Assembly: GCF_003633755.1 (NCBI RefSeq)
Contig: NZ_RBIL01000001.1
Coordinates: 3,023,426 to 3,087,425, forward strand
From: Solirubrobacter pauli
Lineage (GTDB): Bacteria; Actinomycetota; Thermoleophilia; Solirubrobacterales; Solirubrobacteraceae
Length of the DNA: 64,000 nt
Direction of reading: 5' to 3'
Under the pieces are notes generated by a model, which saw nothing but the letters and a program-made list of their open reading frames with translations, did no database searches and was not told the origin of the DNA. The position numbers and the translations under genes were made by a program. This document shows, one piece after another, positions 16,379 to 24,971 of this stretch. Numbering within the stretch: position 1 is the stretch's first letter; every line of letters starts with the position of its first letter.

Positions 16379-19018
16379 ATGTCTGCATTGCCAACGCGTC
16401 TCCTCGGCACGGGTCTCGCCGCGCTGTTGCTTGCCTCGCCGGCGCTCGCCGCGCCCGGGGAACTGACCACGATCGCCGGTGGACCAGGAGGCGGATTGGC
16501 CACCGGGCTCGGCCTCGTCCCGTCCGCACTCGCCGTCGACGGGGGTGAGCTGATCGTCGGCGATCAGCAGAACGGCGCCATCCGGTCGGTGACGTTGTCG
16601 ACCGGAGGCGTCACCACGCTGGCCGGCACCGGGGCCGCCGGGTCCAGCGCCGCCAACACGACGTCAGAGCGCGCGGGCGTGCTCACCCAGCTCCCGGGCT
16701 ACGGCGCGAGCGTGGCCGGTCCGCTGGCCGTGGCCGTGGCGGCTGACGGGGACGTCGTGTTCAGCGTGGGTAGCGGCGGGACGCTTCGCCGCCTGGACCG
16801 CACGACGGGCACGCTCACGCGGATCGCGGGCACCGGTGCGTTCTCCTCGACCGGCGCCGGTGACGGCGGCCCGGCGTTGCAGGCGGGGCTGAGCCTCGTA
16901 CGCGGCCTCGCCGTCGACGCGGACGGCGCGATCCTGCTGGCCGACGGCGGTGCGGGGAAGATCCGGCGCATCGACCCGGCGACGAACGTCATCACCACCG
17001 TCGCCGGTGGCGGGAGCAGCGTGGGCGACGGCGGCGCGGCGGGCGGGGCACGGTTGAGCGATCCGCGGCAGATCGCGCTCGATCCCGGGACGGGCGACCT
17101 GCTGGTGGCCGAGTTCGGTGGGCACCGGGTGCGCCGCGTCGCCGCCGGCGCCGACGGCCGCGTCGGTGCCACCGACACCATCACGACGATCGCCGGCGAC
17201 GGCACCGCCGCCACGGCCGACACGCTGGGTGACGGCGGCCCGGCGTCCGCCGCGCGCTTGAACGCGCCGAGCGCCGTCGCCGTGCTGCCGAACGGGGCCG
17301 TCGCGATCGCCGAGGCAGCGAGCAACCGGCTCCGGCTCGTCCGGCCGGACGCGACGATCACCACCGTCCCGACCGCGGCGCTCGGCACGCCAGCCGCGCT
17401 CGCCGTGCGGGGCGCGGACCGGCTGTTCGTCGCCGAGACGAGCGCGACGACGCGCCGCGTGCAGGAGCTCACCATCGATCCCGCCACCGGTGCGCTGACC
17501 ACGATGCGGACGGTCGCCGGCAACGGCAGCAATGGCTTCTCCGGCCACACGACGCCCGCGGTCGAGGCGCAGCTCGCCGACCCGCGCGCCATCACCGTCG
17601 CTCCCGACGGCAGCTACTACATCGCCGACAACGCCAACGCTCGTGTGCGTCGGGTCGATCCGGCGACGGGCAAGATCACGACCGTGATCGGCAGCGGCAT
17701 GACGTGCCCGAACCCGACGGACACGACGTGCGTGGAGAACGTGCCGGCGCTGGAAGCCAAGCTCACGCGGCCGTGGGACGTCGCGGTCGCAGCCGACGGC
17801 ACCGTGTACGTGCTCGAGAGCAACGCGTTGATCTCGCGGATCAGCCGATTCGATCCGCGGACGGGCCGCCTGGTCCGCCTCGCGGGCGGCGCGATCGGCT
17901 TCGCCGGGGACGGCGGCCCGGCGCGCGACGCGCGCTTCAACGAGGCACAGGGCATCGTGCTCGACGCCGCCGGGCGGTACCTGTACGTCGCCGACACCAA
18001 CAACCGCCGCGTCCGGCGAATCGACCTCCAGCAGGACTCGGTCACGACGATCGCCGGCACCGGCGTGCTCGGGGCCACCGGCAACGGCGGACCCGCGGCC
18101 GCGGCCACGCTGCAAGGACTGCTCGGCATCTCGCTCGGGCTCGACGGGGATCTGCTCGTCCCGGACAACACGGCCCGCTCCGTCCGGCGCATCGACCTGG
18201 CCACCGGCGGCATCGACGAGGAGGTCGAGGCGCTCGGCGAGCATGAGCACGACCACGGCAGCGAGGCGGACGCCGAGCCGCAGAGCATCGTGCGCGTCGC
18301 GGAGCGCGCCGTCGGGCACATCGTGCTCGTGGACGGCACCGGGCACGCGGTCTACGAGGCCGAGCGCCATGGCGACCACCACCACGTGAACCGGATCGCC
18401 GGCACGGGCACGCGGGACTTCACCGGCGAGTCCGGCCGGTCGCTGACGACAGCGCTGGCCGCCCCCTACGACGCGGCCATCACACCCGCTGGGCACGTGC
18501 TCATCGCCGACGGCGGGAACAACCGGATCCGCCTCGTCGAGCTCGCTCCGGTGGAGGAGCCGACGCCCACACCCACACCGACGGCTGAGGCGACTCCCGA
18601 CGCCGATACCCCGCAGCCTGCGGCGCCGGAGCCGGCCGAGCGGCGGCCCGCGAGCCCGGCGGCACCTGCGGTCAGGGTGACCGTGGGCAAGCCGACCGTG
18701 AAGCGCGCCGACCGCAGGGTCGCGCGCCTGCGCGCAGGATTGACGGTCCGGACCGCGGTCCATGGCGCGACGCGGCTGCGCGCCGAGATCCGCGTCTCGG
18801 CGGCGACCGCGAAGCGCCTGCGCACCCGGACACGGCTCGCGGTCCTCACGCGCTCCGTCGCCGACGGCACCGTGAGCCTGCGCCTCCGCCCGGGCGCCGC
18901 GGTCCGCGAGCGGCTCGCGCAGTCGCGGCGGAACCTGCGCGTGACCATTCGCGTCGTCGCCACCGCTCCGGGAGCCGAGGAGGCCGTCACCTCGGCGACG
19001 CTCAGCCTGCGCGGGTGA
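16379..19018 (+). CDS. secreted NHL-repeat beta-propeller protein
   Basis: An 879-residue secreted protein. The ATG at 16379 is preferred over an in-frame TTG at 16355 because it begins a clean signal peptide (cleavage near ALA-AP, residue 24). Residues 30-715 contain repeated NHL-type blades (ITTVAGxG...GDGGPA...AxLxxPxxVAVxxxGxxxxAxxxNxRVRRxD). Near 617-677 there is a His/acid-rich insertion (EHEHDH, HGDHHH). A Pro/Thr-rich linker (about 725-765) leads to a C-terminal beta-rich, Arg-rich domain. Such proteins act outside the cell as binding scaffolds; no enzymatic motif is visible. It ends 47 bases from a convergent gene. Confidence 0.88.
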   Translation: MSALPTRLLGTGLAALLLASPALAAPGELTTIAGGPGGGLATGLGLVPSALAVDGGELIVGDQQNGAIRSVTLSTGGVTTLAGTGAAGSSAANTTSERAGVLTQLPGYGASVAGPLAVAVAADGDVVFSVGSGGTLRRLDRTTGTLTRIAGTGAFSSTGAGDGGPALQAGLSLVRGLAVDADGAILLADGGAGKIRRIDPATNVITTVAGGGSSVGDGGAAGGARLSDPRQIALDPGTGDLLVAEFGGHRVRRVAAGADGRVGATDTITTIAGDGTAATADTLGDGGPASAARLNAPSAVAVLPNGAVAIAEAASNRLRLVRPDATITTVPTAALGTPAALAVRGADRLFVAETSATTRRVQELTIDPATGALTTMRTVAGNGSNGFSGHTTPAVEAQLADPRAITVAPDGSYYIADNANARVRRVDPATGKITTVIGSGMTCPNPTDTTCVENVPALEAKLTRPWDVAVAADGTVYVLESNALISRISRFDPRTGRLVRLAGGAIGFAGDGGPARDARFNEAQGIVLDAAGRYLYVADTNNRRVRRIDLQQDSVTTIAGTGVLGATGNGGPAAAATLQGLLGISLGLDGDLLVPDNTARSVRRIDLATGGIDEEVEALGEHEHDHGSEADAEPQSIVRVAERAVGHIVLVDGTGHAVYEAERHGDHHHVNRIAGTGTRDFTGESGRSLTTALAAPYDAAITPAGHVLIADGGNNRIRLVELAPVEEPTPTPTPTAEATPDADTPQPAAPEPAERRPASPAAPAVRVTVGKPTVKRADRRVARLRAGLTVRTAVHGATRLRAEIRVSAATAKRLRTRTRLAVLTRSVADGTVSLRLRPGAAVRERLAQSRRNLRVTIRVVATAPGAEEAVTSATLSLRG

Positions 19019-19065
19019 AGCGATGATCGCCTCGGCGACGGCGGCGCGTCGTGCTCCTCGGCTCC

Positions 19066-19575
19066 TTAGTCGTGTCCCATCCGGTCGATGCACACGGTGA
19101 TGGCCAGGATCAGCGCGTCGTCCTGCCCCGGGGCGATCTCGATCCCGTAGGTGTCGCGAACGCGCAACCAGCGCTTGGAGACCTCGGCGACCTTGTCGCC
19201 ACCGCGTTCGATCTCGTACTCGTGGTCGACCACGTTGCCCTTCGCCGACAGGTCGTCGCCGCCCGCGACCTCGATCGAGTAGCGGTCGCGGATTCCGATC
19301 AGCGCCTTCTTGACGGTCGCGACGGTCTTGCCGTCGCGCTCGATCGCCATCCGGTCACGGACGCTGAGCTTCTTCTCCTGGATCGTGAGCAGCTCCTCCC
19401 CGGAACGGCCCTCCAGCACGAGCGTCTCGCGCAGGCGCAACGCCTTGCCGTCGACCTTGAACGCCCGCTCGCCGCCGTCGGTCTCGATCCAGAAGTCGTC
19501 ACCGACCGAGAACACCTTCTCACGCATCGTGTAGCGCGTGCCCTCGGGGCCGCGTCGATCACGCAGTCGTCGCAT
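19066..19575 (-). CDS. LURP-one-related family protein
   Basis: A 169-residue protein with the repeating beta-strand pattern of the LURP-one/tubby-like fold (YTMREKVFSVGDDFWI, FKVDGKALRLRETLVL, EKKLSVRDRMAIERDG, ALIGIRDRYSIEVAGG). The ATG at 19575 is chosen over GTG at 19584 because AGGGAG then stands eight bases upstream; with the GTG it would abut the start. Bacterial members are soluble and of unknown function. It converges on the NHL gene and is divergent from the redox operon, its start lying 80 bases from the next gene. Confidence 0.85.
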   Translation of the reverse strand: MRRLRDRRGPEGTRYTMREKVFSVGDDFWIETDGGERAFKVDGKALRLRETLVLEGRSGEELLTIQEKKLSVRDRMAIERDGKTVATVKKALIGIRDRYSIEVAGGDDLSAKGNVVDHEYEIERGGDKVAEVSKRWLRVRDTYGIEIAPGQDDALILAITVCIDRMGHD

Positions 19576-19636
19576 CCTCGTCACTCCCTTCGCCGTGGTG
19601 CGTGCAGGGAGCGTCGCGGACCGGTCGCCGCGTCGG

Positions 19637-19645
19637 CGTCATCCG
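19637..19645. promoter_or_regulatory. CGTCATCCG motif in the divergent region before the redox operon
   Basis: CGTCATCCG, followed by GATCGG, lies in the 80-base gap between the LURP-one gene and the flavoprotein gene. The same nine bases (on one strand or the other) occur at 14275-14283, 28138-28146 and 30973-30981, all close upstream of genes. It may be a regulator half-site. Confidence 0.25.
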
Positions 19646-19654
19646 GATCGGACG

Positions 19655-21118
19655 ATGTCGACGGCGTCCACGGCCGAGATGATCGCCAGGATGGTCACGG
19701 GCACTCGGGACACCTTGGACGTCGTCGTGCTGGGCGCTGGGCCCGCGGGCGTCATCGCGGCGCTGCGCGCCGCTCGCCTGGGTGCGAACACCGCGCTGCT
19801 CTCCGACGGCGCGTTCGGCGGCATGGCGGCCAACGATGGCCCAGTGCCGGTGCGGACGCTCGCGCACGCGGCGCGGCTGATGCGTGAGGCGCAGCAGATG
19901 CCGGACTACGGCGTCCCCACCGCCGGCGGTGGGGTGGACTACCTGAAGCTGCTGGCGCGGGTCCAGGACGTCACCGCGGCGGTGCGCCGCGGGTCGCTGC
20001 TGCGCACCGAGCTCGAGGCGGCCGGGGTCAGCGTGCGCGAGCACAGCGGCGCCGCGCGCTTCGTCGACGGCGGTACGATCGAGCACGACGGCGGACGCCT
20101 GCGGGCCGGCAAGGTGATCGTGTGCACCGGCGGTGCACCGCGCCGGCCGTCGATCCCGGGCATCGAGCTGACCGCCACCCACAGCGACGCGTGGGCGTTG
20201 CGGGAGGTGCCGGAGTCGATGGTGGTACTCGGCACGGGGGCGACCGGCGTCCAGGTCGCGTCCATCTTCAACGCGCTCGGGTGCCGGGTCACGCTGGTCG
20301 ATGCGGGCCCGCGCATCCTCAAGGGCGAGGATGTCGCGGTCTCGCACGGTGTGCGCGCGGGCTTCGAGGCGTCCGGGGTGCAGGTGGCGGTCGACGCCGG
20401 TCGGGTCGAGCGTTTCGAGGCCTGTCCGGCTGGGGTGCGCATGGTGCATGCCGGGAACGCGTTCGCAGCGGCGGTGATCGTCGTGGCTGCCGGGTGGGTC
20501 GCGAACACCCGCGGAACAGCGCTCGAGCATGCCGGCGTCGCACTCGACGAGCGCGGGTTCATCAGAGTCGACGCGCACCTGCGGACCACGGCGCCCGGCG
20601 TCTGGGCGGCCGGCGACGTGACCGGGCGCGGCATGGTCGTGCACGAGGCGGTACGGCAGGGCGTCCTGGCCGCGACCAACGCGGTGCTCGACGCTGACGC
20701 CGTCCTGCCCGAGCAGGTCAGCCCGACGGGAAGCTTCACCGATCCGGAGTACGCGTCGGTCGGCCTGACCGAAGAGCGCGCACGGCGCGCACACGACGTG
20801 CTGGTCGCGACGGTGCCGTTCGACAGCGTTCCCCGCCCGATCATCGACGGCCGGCCCGCGGGCTTCTGCAAGCTGATCGTGGACCGCGTGCACCGCCGCA
20901 TCCTCGGCTGCCACATCGTCGGCGAGCGGGCGGTCGAGCTGGCGCAGGTCGCCGCCACGGCGATCGCCGGAGAGCTCACCGTCGAGCAACTCGCGCGGGT
21001 CCCGTTCTCGTTCCCCACGTACGCCAACGCCCTCGGCAGGGCCGCGATCACGGCGGCCGCCGAACTCGACGGCTCACACATGTGGGCCGTCGACCTCCTA
21101 CACCCCGAGATCGCCTGA
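19655..21118 (+). CDS. FAD-dependent pyridine nucleotide oxidoreductase lacking the redox disulfide
   Basis: A 487-residue protein of the disulfide-reductase fold: FAD-binding VVVLGAGPAGVIAAL (about residue 20), NAD(P)-binding VVLGTGATGVQVASIF (about 190), a second FAD contact GVWAAGDVTG (about 315), and a C-terminal dimerisation domain. In dihydrolipoamide dehydrogenase and mercuric reductase the first domain carries GGTCLNxGCxPSK; here that place reads GGMAANDGPVPVRTL, with no cysteine. The C-terminal HPTxxE motif is replaced by FPTYANAL. It therefore cannot do dithiol chemistry and is more likely an NAD(P)H-dependent reductase of another acceptor. The start ATG at 19655 is chosen because upstream codons are Arg-rich noncoding-like. 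First gene of a tight six-gene operon. Confidence 0.88.
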   Translation: MSTASTAEMIARMVTGTRDTLDVVVLGAGPAGVIAALRAARLGANTALLSDGAFGGMAANDGPVPVRTLAHAARLMREAQQMPDYGVPTAGGGVDYLKLLARVQDVTAAVRRGSLLRTELEAAGVSVREHSGAARFVDGGTIEHDGGRLRAGKVIVCTGGAPRRPSIPGIELTATHSDAWALREVPESMVVLGTGATGVQVASIFNALGCRVTLVDAGPRILKGEDVAVSHGVRAGFEASGVQVAVDAGRVERFEACPAGVRMVHAGNAFAAAVIVVAAGWVANTRGTALEHAGVALDERGFIRVDAHLRTTAPGVWAAGDVTGRGMVVHEAVRQGVLAATNAVLDADAVLPEQVSPTGSFTDPEYASVGLTEERARRAHDVLVATVPFDSVPRPIIDGRPAGFCKLIVDRVHRRILGCHIVGERAVELAQVAATAIAGELTVEQLARVPFSFPTYANALGRAAITAAAELDGSHMWAVDLLHPEIA

Positions 21119-21130
21119 AGGAGACCCACC

Positions 21131-21670
21131 GTGACGACCACCGAAGCCGCCCGCCACGGCATCACCGTCGGCCCGACCAGCGAGTTCAGCCTGTTCTTCC
21201 GCGTGCGGTCGGGCGAGGAGCAGGCGATGCGCGAGGCGATCGAGGAGCTCCAGCGCAGCCCCGGCTACCGGCCGGGCGACTACGAGCTGCCGATCGCGGT
21301 CATCCACGAGGCGCGGTTCGTGCTCTTCGACGACGACACGCGGCTGCTGTTCGCCACGAGCTTCGACGGCACGTGGGACTCCTACATGGAGGACTTCGCG
21401 TCCAAGCCGCTCAAGCTGTTCGACGCGATCTTCCGGCACGTCGAGGGCTACGAGGGCTTGCCCGACCTGGCCGCGGTCAAGGCCTTCATCCTCGGCGCGC
21501 AGCGGAGCGCGTCCGGCTACGCCCGCAACGTCGGTGGCACCGTCAAGGAGATCCGCAAGGCGCAGCGGGTCAACGCCGCCTTCCAGCGCGTGCTCGACGA
21601 CCCGGCGGCCGAGGAGGCGCTGAGCCACCCGGCACTCGCTCCGCTGCTCGAAGAAGCGGCCGACGCCTGA
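21131..21670 (+). CDS. uncharacterised ferredoxin-fold-like protein of the redox operon
   Basis: A 179-residue soluble protein without signal peptide. The segment around residues 55-90 (IHEARFVLFDDDTRLLFATSFDG...SYMEDF) resembles small alpha/beta domains found as partners of, or fused to, DyP-type peroxidases; I recognise the pattern but cannot name a family with certainty. The C-terminal half is helical. It lies 12 bases after the flavoprotein gene (GAAGGAGA ribosome binding site) and its stop overlaps the next start by one base. Its placement before the DUF4331 and DyP genes suggests a role with the peroxidase. Confidence 0.75.
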   Translation: MTTTEAARHGITVGPTSEFSLFFRVRSGEEQAMREAIEELQRSPGYRPGDYELPIAVIHEARFVLFDDDTRLLFATSFDGTWDSYMEDFASKPLKLFDAIFRHVEGYEGLPDLAAVKAFILGAQRSASGYARNVGGTVKEIRKAQRVNAAFQRVLDDPAAEEALSHPALAPLLEEAADA

Positions 21671-22767
21671 TGTCGCACCACATCTCCGGCCCGCGGGCGG
21701 TCGCCGAGCCCATCGCGGACATCACCGACGTCTACGCGTTCCCGAGTCCGGAACGGCCCGGGTCCCTCGTCCTGGTGCTGAACACCCTGCCGTTCGCCGA
21801 GCCGACCGACCGGTTCTCGGACGCGTTGATCTACCGCTTCCGCCTTCGCCGGCTGGCTCGCAACGGCGCCGCGGTGCCGTTCAGCCCCGTCGACGAGCAG
21901 GACTTCACGATCGACTGCGTCTTCGACGGCGAGGGCGACGAGCAGGTCTGCGTGTGCACGTTGCCCGGCGGTGAGACGGTCACCGTCGACGTCAACGACG
22001 AGCGTGGCGCGGCGGGGACCCGGGTGTTCGCGGGCCCGCGCTGGGACCCGTTCATCCTCGACGCGCCGGCGATGCTCAAGACGATCGCCACGGGCGAGCT
22101 CGCGTTCACCGATCCGGGCGCGATCTACCTCGACGGCAAGAACGTGCTCGGCCTGGTCATCGAGCTCGACGCCTCGGAGCTCGGCGACTTCATCGGCGTC
22201 GCCGCCGAGACGCTGACCCGCGGCAAGCTCAACGTGCGGCTCGAGAGCGCGGGCCGGCCCGAGGTGCCGAACATGATGCTCGGACCGACGCAGTTCGATC
22301 AGGTCAACCGCGATCTGGAGATCCGCGACCTCTACAACATGGACGACCAGTTCCATCCGGCGCACGTCTACGAAGGGGCGTATCGCGCGCGGCTGAACGC
22401 GAACCTCGCGTTCTGGGACGGGCTCGACGGCAAGGTCGACTGGCCGCTGGACGAGGACGGCGCGCACCCGTTGACCGAGCTGGTGCTGGCCGACTACCTC
22501 GTGCTCGACCTCACGAAGCCGTACGCGGCGAACGGCTCCTACCTCGAGCCCGAGCTCGCCGCGTTGCGCGGCGAGCAGCACCGGACGTGCGGCGGCCGCG
22601 CGATCAACGACGACGTGATGGACACGATCTTCACGTTGCTCATCACGGGTGGCAACGGCCCCGCGGTGCGTGACGGGGTGGACCGCTCGAGCCGGCCCGC
22701 GAGCGACCGGTTCCCGTACCTCTCGGCGCCCAACCCGGATCCCCCGCGGCCACCCGCACGGCCATGA
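21670..22767 (+). CDS. DUF4331 family protein
   Basis: A 365-residue protein with the DUF4331 hallmarks: an opening SHHISGPRAVAEPIADITDVYAF-type stretch, several strands rich in Asp, and LGRxxxPMxN-like features replaced here by RPEVPNMMLGP (about 195). It has no signal peptide, whereas many family members are secreted. The start overlaps the previous stop by one base and the end overlaps the DyP gene by four. No activity is established for the family; the operon places it among redox enzymes. Confidence 0.85.
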   Translation: MSHHISGPRAVAEPIADITDVYAFPSPERPGSLVLVLNTLPFAEPTDRFSDALIYRFRLRRLARNGAAVPFSPVDEQDFTIDCVFDGEGDEQVCVCTLPGGETVTVDVNDERGAAGTRVFAGPRWDPFILDAPAMLKTIATGELAFTDPGAIYLDGKNVLGLVIELDASELGDFIGVAAETLTRGKLNVRLESAGRPEVPNMMLGPTQFDQVNRDLEIRDLYNMDDQFHPAHVYEGAYRARLNANLAFWDGLDGKVDWPLDEDGAHPLTELVLADYLVLDLTKPYAANGSYLEPELAALRGEQHRTCGGRAINDDVMDTIFTLLITGGNGPAVRDGVDRSSRPASDRFPYLSAPNPDPPRPPARP

Positions 22768-24104
22768 CCGTCGTGCGCGGCACGAGCCTCGAGCTCGGGG
22801 ACATCCAGCGCGGCGTGCTGCAGAGCCGTCCATCGCCGTACGCGGGCACCTACCTGCTGCTGCGCATCCGGGACCGCGACGCGGGCCGCACGCTGATCGA
22901 GCGACTGCTGCCGCACGTGGCGTCCGCGGCGGGGCCGGCGCCCGGCGACGCCTCGCTCTCGGTCGCGTTCACCTACGCGGGCCTGCGCGCGCTCGGGGTC
23001 GGCGAGGACAGCCTGGCGAGCTTCGCCCCGGAGTTCCGCGAAGGCATGGCCGCCCGCGCCGCGCACCTGGGCGACCGGGGAGACAGCGCGCCCGAGCACT
23101 GGGAGGCGCCGCTGGGGACGTCCGCCGTGCACGTGGCGCTGGCCGTCCTCGCCCGTGACGAGCAGCACCTGGACGAGCTGCGCGTCCGGGCCCGCCGGGC
23201 GCACGAGCAGCTGCCCGGCGTCGAGGTCGTCTGGCGCCAGGACTGCTACCAGCTGCCCAACGAGCGGACGTCGTTCGGCTTCAAGGACGGCATCGGGCAA
23301 CCGGCGATCGAAGGCAGCGGCATCCCGTCCACCAATCCGCACGAGCCGCCGATCAAGGCGGGTGAGTTCGTGCTCGGCTACCCGGACGAGAGCGGCGGCT
23401 TCGCGCCGATGCCGACGCCCGAGCTCCTGGGCCGCAACGGCACCTACATGGTCTTCCGCAAGCTGCGGACGCGCGTCGCGGCCTACCGGCAGTACTTGCG
23501 CGCGAAGGCCCGCACGCGCGAGGAAGAGGCGGCGCTGGGCGCGAAGATCGTCGGCCGCTGGCCGAGCGGCGCGCCGCTGAGCCTGGCGCCCGATCGCGAC
23601 GATCCCGCGCTCGGCCAGGACGACGCCCGCAACAACGCCTTCGGCTACGGCGACGACCTGCGCGGCTTCAAGTGCCCGGCCGGCGCGCACGCCCGCCGCG
23701 CGAACCCGCGGGACGCCCTGGACGGCGAAGGGCTCGTCGACGTCCGGCTGCACCGCATGATCCGGCGCGGGACGAGCTACGGCCCGATGCTCGGAGCCGG
23801 CGAGCTGGAGGACGACGGCATCGAGCGCGGGATCGTCTTCGTCTTCCTCGGCACCCGCATCGACCGTCAGTTCGAGTTCGTCAAGACGCAGTGGCTCAAC
23901 GACGGCGTGTTCATCGGCGCGCCGGAGGAGCGCGACCCGCTCACCGGCCCCAACCAGGGCTGGGAGCGCTTCACCATCCCGCACCGCCCGATCCGCCGCC
24001 GCCTCGACGCGCTGCCGCCGTTCGTCGTCACGCGCGGCGGCGAGTACTGCTTCGTCCCCGGCCTGCGAGCACTCCACTGGCTCGCGGAAGGAGAACGCGC
24101 GTGA
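22764..24104 (+). CDS. DyP-type heme peroxidase
   Basis: A 446-residue heme peroxidase. The diagnostic GxxDG motif appears as FGFKDGIGQP (about residue 173) with its catalytic Asp; the proximal heme histidine is in GAHARRANPRD (about 307); TYMVFRKLRT and FVFLGTRIDRQFEFVKTQWLND match conserved heme-pocket strands. There is no Tat or Sec signal and no encapsulin-targeting tail is evident, so it is likely cytoplasmic. It uses hydrogen peroxide to oxidise dyes, phenols or other donors; the natural substrate may be defined by the neighbours. ATG overlaps the previous stop, and the next GTG overlaps its stop. Confidence 0.95.
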   Translation: MTVVRGTSLELGDIQRGVLQSRPSPYAGTYLLLRIRDRDAGRTLIERLLPHVASAAGPAPGDASLSVAFTYAGLRALGVGEDSLASFAPEFREGMAARAAHLGDRGDSAPEHWEAPLGTSAVHVALAVLARDEQHLDELRVRARRAHEQLPGVEVVWRQDCYQLPNERTSFGFKDGIGQPAIEGSGIPSTNPHEPPIKAGEFVLGYPDESGGFAPMPTPELLGRNGTYMVFRKLRTRVAAYRQYLRAKARTREEEAALGAKIVGRWPSGAPLSLAPDRDDPALGQDDARNNAFGYGDDLRGFKCPAGAHARRANPRDALDGEGLVDVRLHRMIRRGTSYGPMLGAGELEDDGIERGIVFVFLGTRIDRQFEFVKTQWLNDGVFIGAPEERDPLTGPNQGWERFTIPHRPIRRRLDALPPFVVTRGGEYCFVPGLRALHWLAEGERA

Positions 24105-24961
24105 GCGTCACCGACGAGACCGATCGCTGGAAGGTGCTCGACTTCGGGCCACCGCCGGCCGACTTCACGGAGCCCGACAACCCGGTGCTGCTCGAGCATC
24201 GCTCCGAGGGCCGCGTCGCGGTCGTCACGCTCAACGCGCCCCCGGACAACGCGATCACGACGGCGATGGGCGCCAGGTTGACCGAGGTGCTCGAGACGAT
24301 CGCCGTCACGACCACGGTGCGCGCCGTGGTGATCACCGGCGCCGGCGAGCGGGCCTTCTCGGTCGGCAGCGACCTGCGCCAGCGCAAGAACATGACGAAG
24401 GAGGACTGGCTGCGCCAGCGCCAGGACTTCGACCGCACGCTGTACACGCTGCGCCAGCTGCGCAAGCCGATCTTCGCCGCGGTCAACGGCATCGCGTACG
24501 GAGGTGGGTCCGAGATCGCCCAGAGCTGCGACTTCATCGTCGCTGCCGAGGGCGCGACCTTCGGCCAGCCCGAGGCGATGATCGGCCTGGCGGCGGGCGG
24601 CGGCTCGCCCGTGTTCCTTCCCCGGCTGCTGCCACCCGGCCGGGCGTTGCAGATGCTCATGACCGGCCAGCCGCTGAGCGCCGCCGAGGCGTATCGGCTC
24701 GGCATGGTCAACGAGCTCCATCCGCAGGGCGAGCTGATGACGGCGGCGCTGCGCATCGCCGACCAGATCGCCTCGAACTCCCCAACCGCCGTCCAGGCCG
24801 TCAAGCGCGCCGTGCGCATGGGCGAGAGCCAGCCGATCGAGCAGGCCGTGGCGATCATGATGGAGGCCCACTGGCGCTCGGCCGTCCACCCCGACCGCGC
24901 CGAGGGCATCGGCGCCTTCAACGACAACCGCGATCCGCACTTCGCGGACGCCGACTACTGA
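24101..24961 (+). CDS. enoyl-CoA hydratase/isomerase (crotonase family)
   Basis: A 286-residue crotonase. GTG at 24101 is the start: it has an excellent ribosome binding site (GGAAGGAGA) and overlaps the DyP stop. Both catalytic glutamates of true hydratases are present, in GGGSEIAQSCD (about 147) and FGQPEAMIGL (about 168); the oxyanion-hole segments FSVGSDL and AYGGGSE are also intact. It carries about 35 extra N-terminal residues before the core. An acyl-CoA hydration or cleavage step within a peroxidase/molybdoenzyme operon is unusual and suggests breakdown of an unsaturated or aromatic side chain; that is inference. Confidence 0.93.
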   Translation: MSVTDETDRWKVLDFGPPPADFTEPDNPVLLEHRSEGRVAVVTLNAPPDNAITTAMGARLTEVLETIAVTTTVRAVVITGAGERAFSVGSDLRQRKNMTKEDWLRQRQDFDRTLYTLRQLRKPIFAAVNGIAYGGGSEIAQSCDFIVAAEGATFGQPEAMIGLAAGGGSPVFLPRLLPPGRALQMLMTGQPLSAAEAYRLGMVNELHPQGELMTAALRIADQIASNSPTAVQAVKRAVRMGESQPIEQAVAIMMEAHWRSAVHPDRAEGIGAFNDNRDPHFADADY

Positions 24962-24971
24962 TCGAGGCGAG

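Noticed and set aside
21082-22767. Longer start for the DUF4331 gene, adding 196 residues
   Set aside because: The extra part overlaps the well-supported gene at 21131 in another frame and is Arg/Pro-rich; the ATG at 21670 overlaps the previous stop in operon style.
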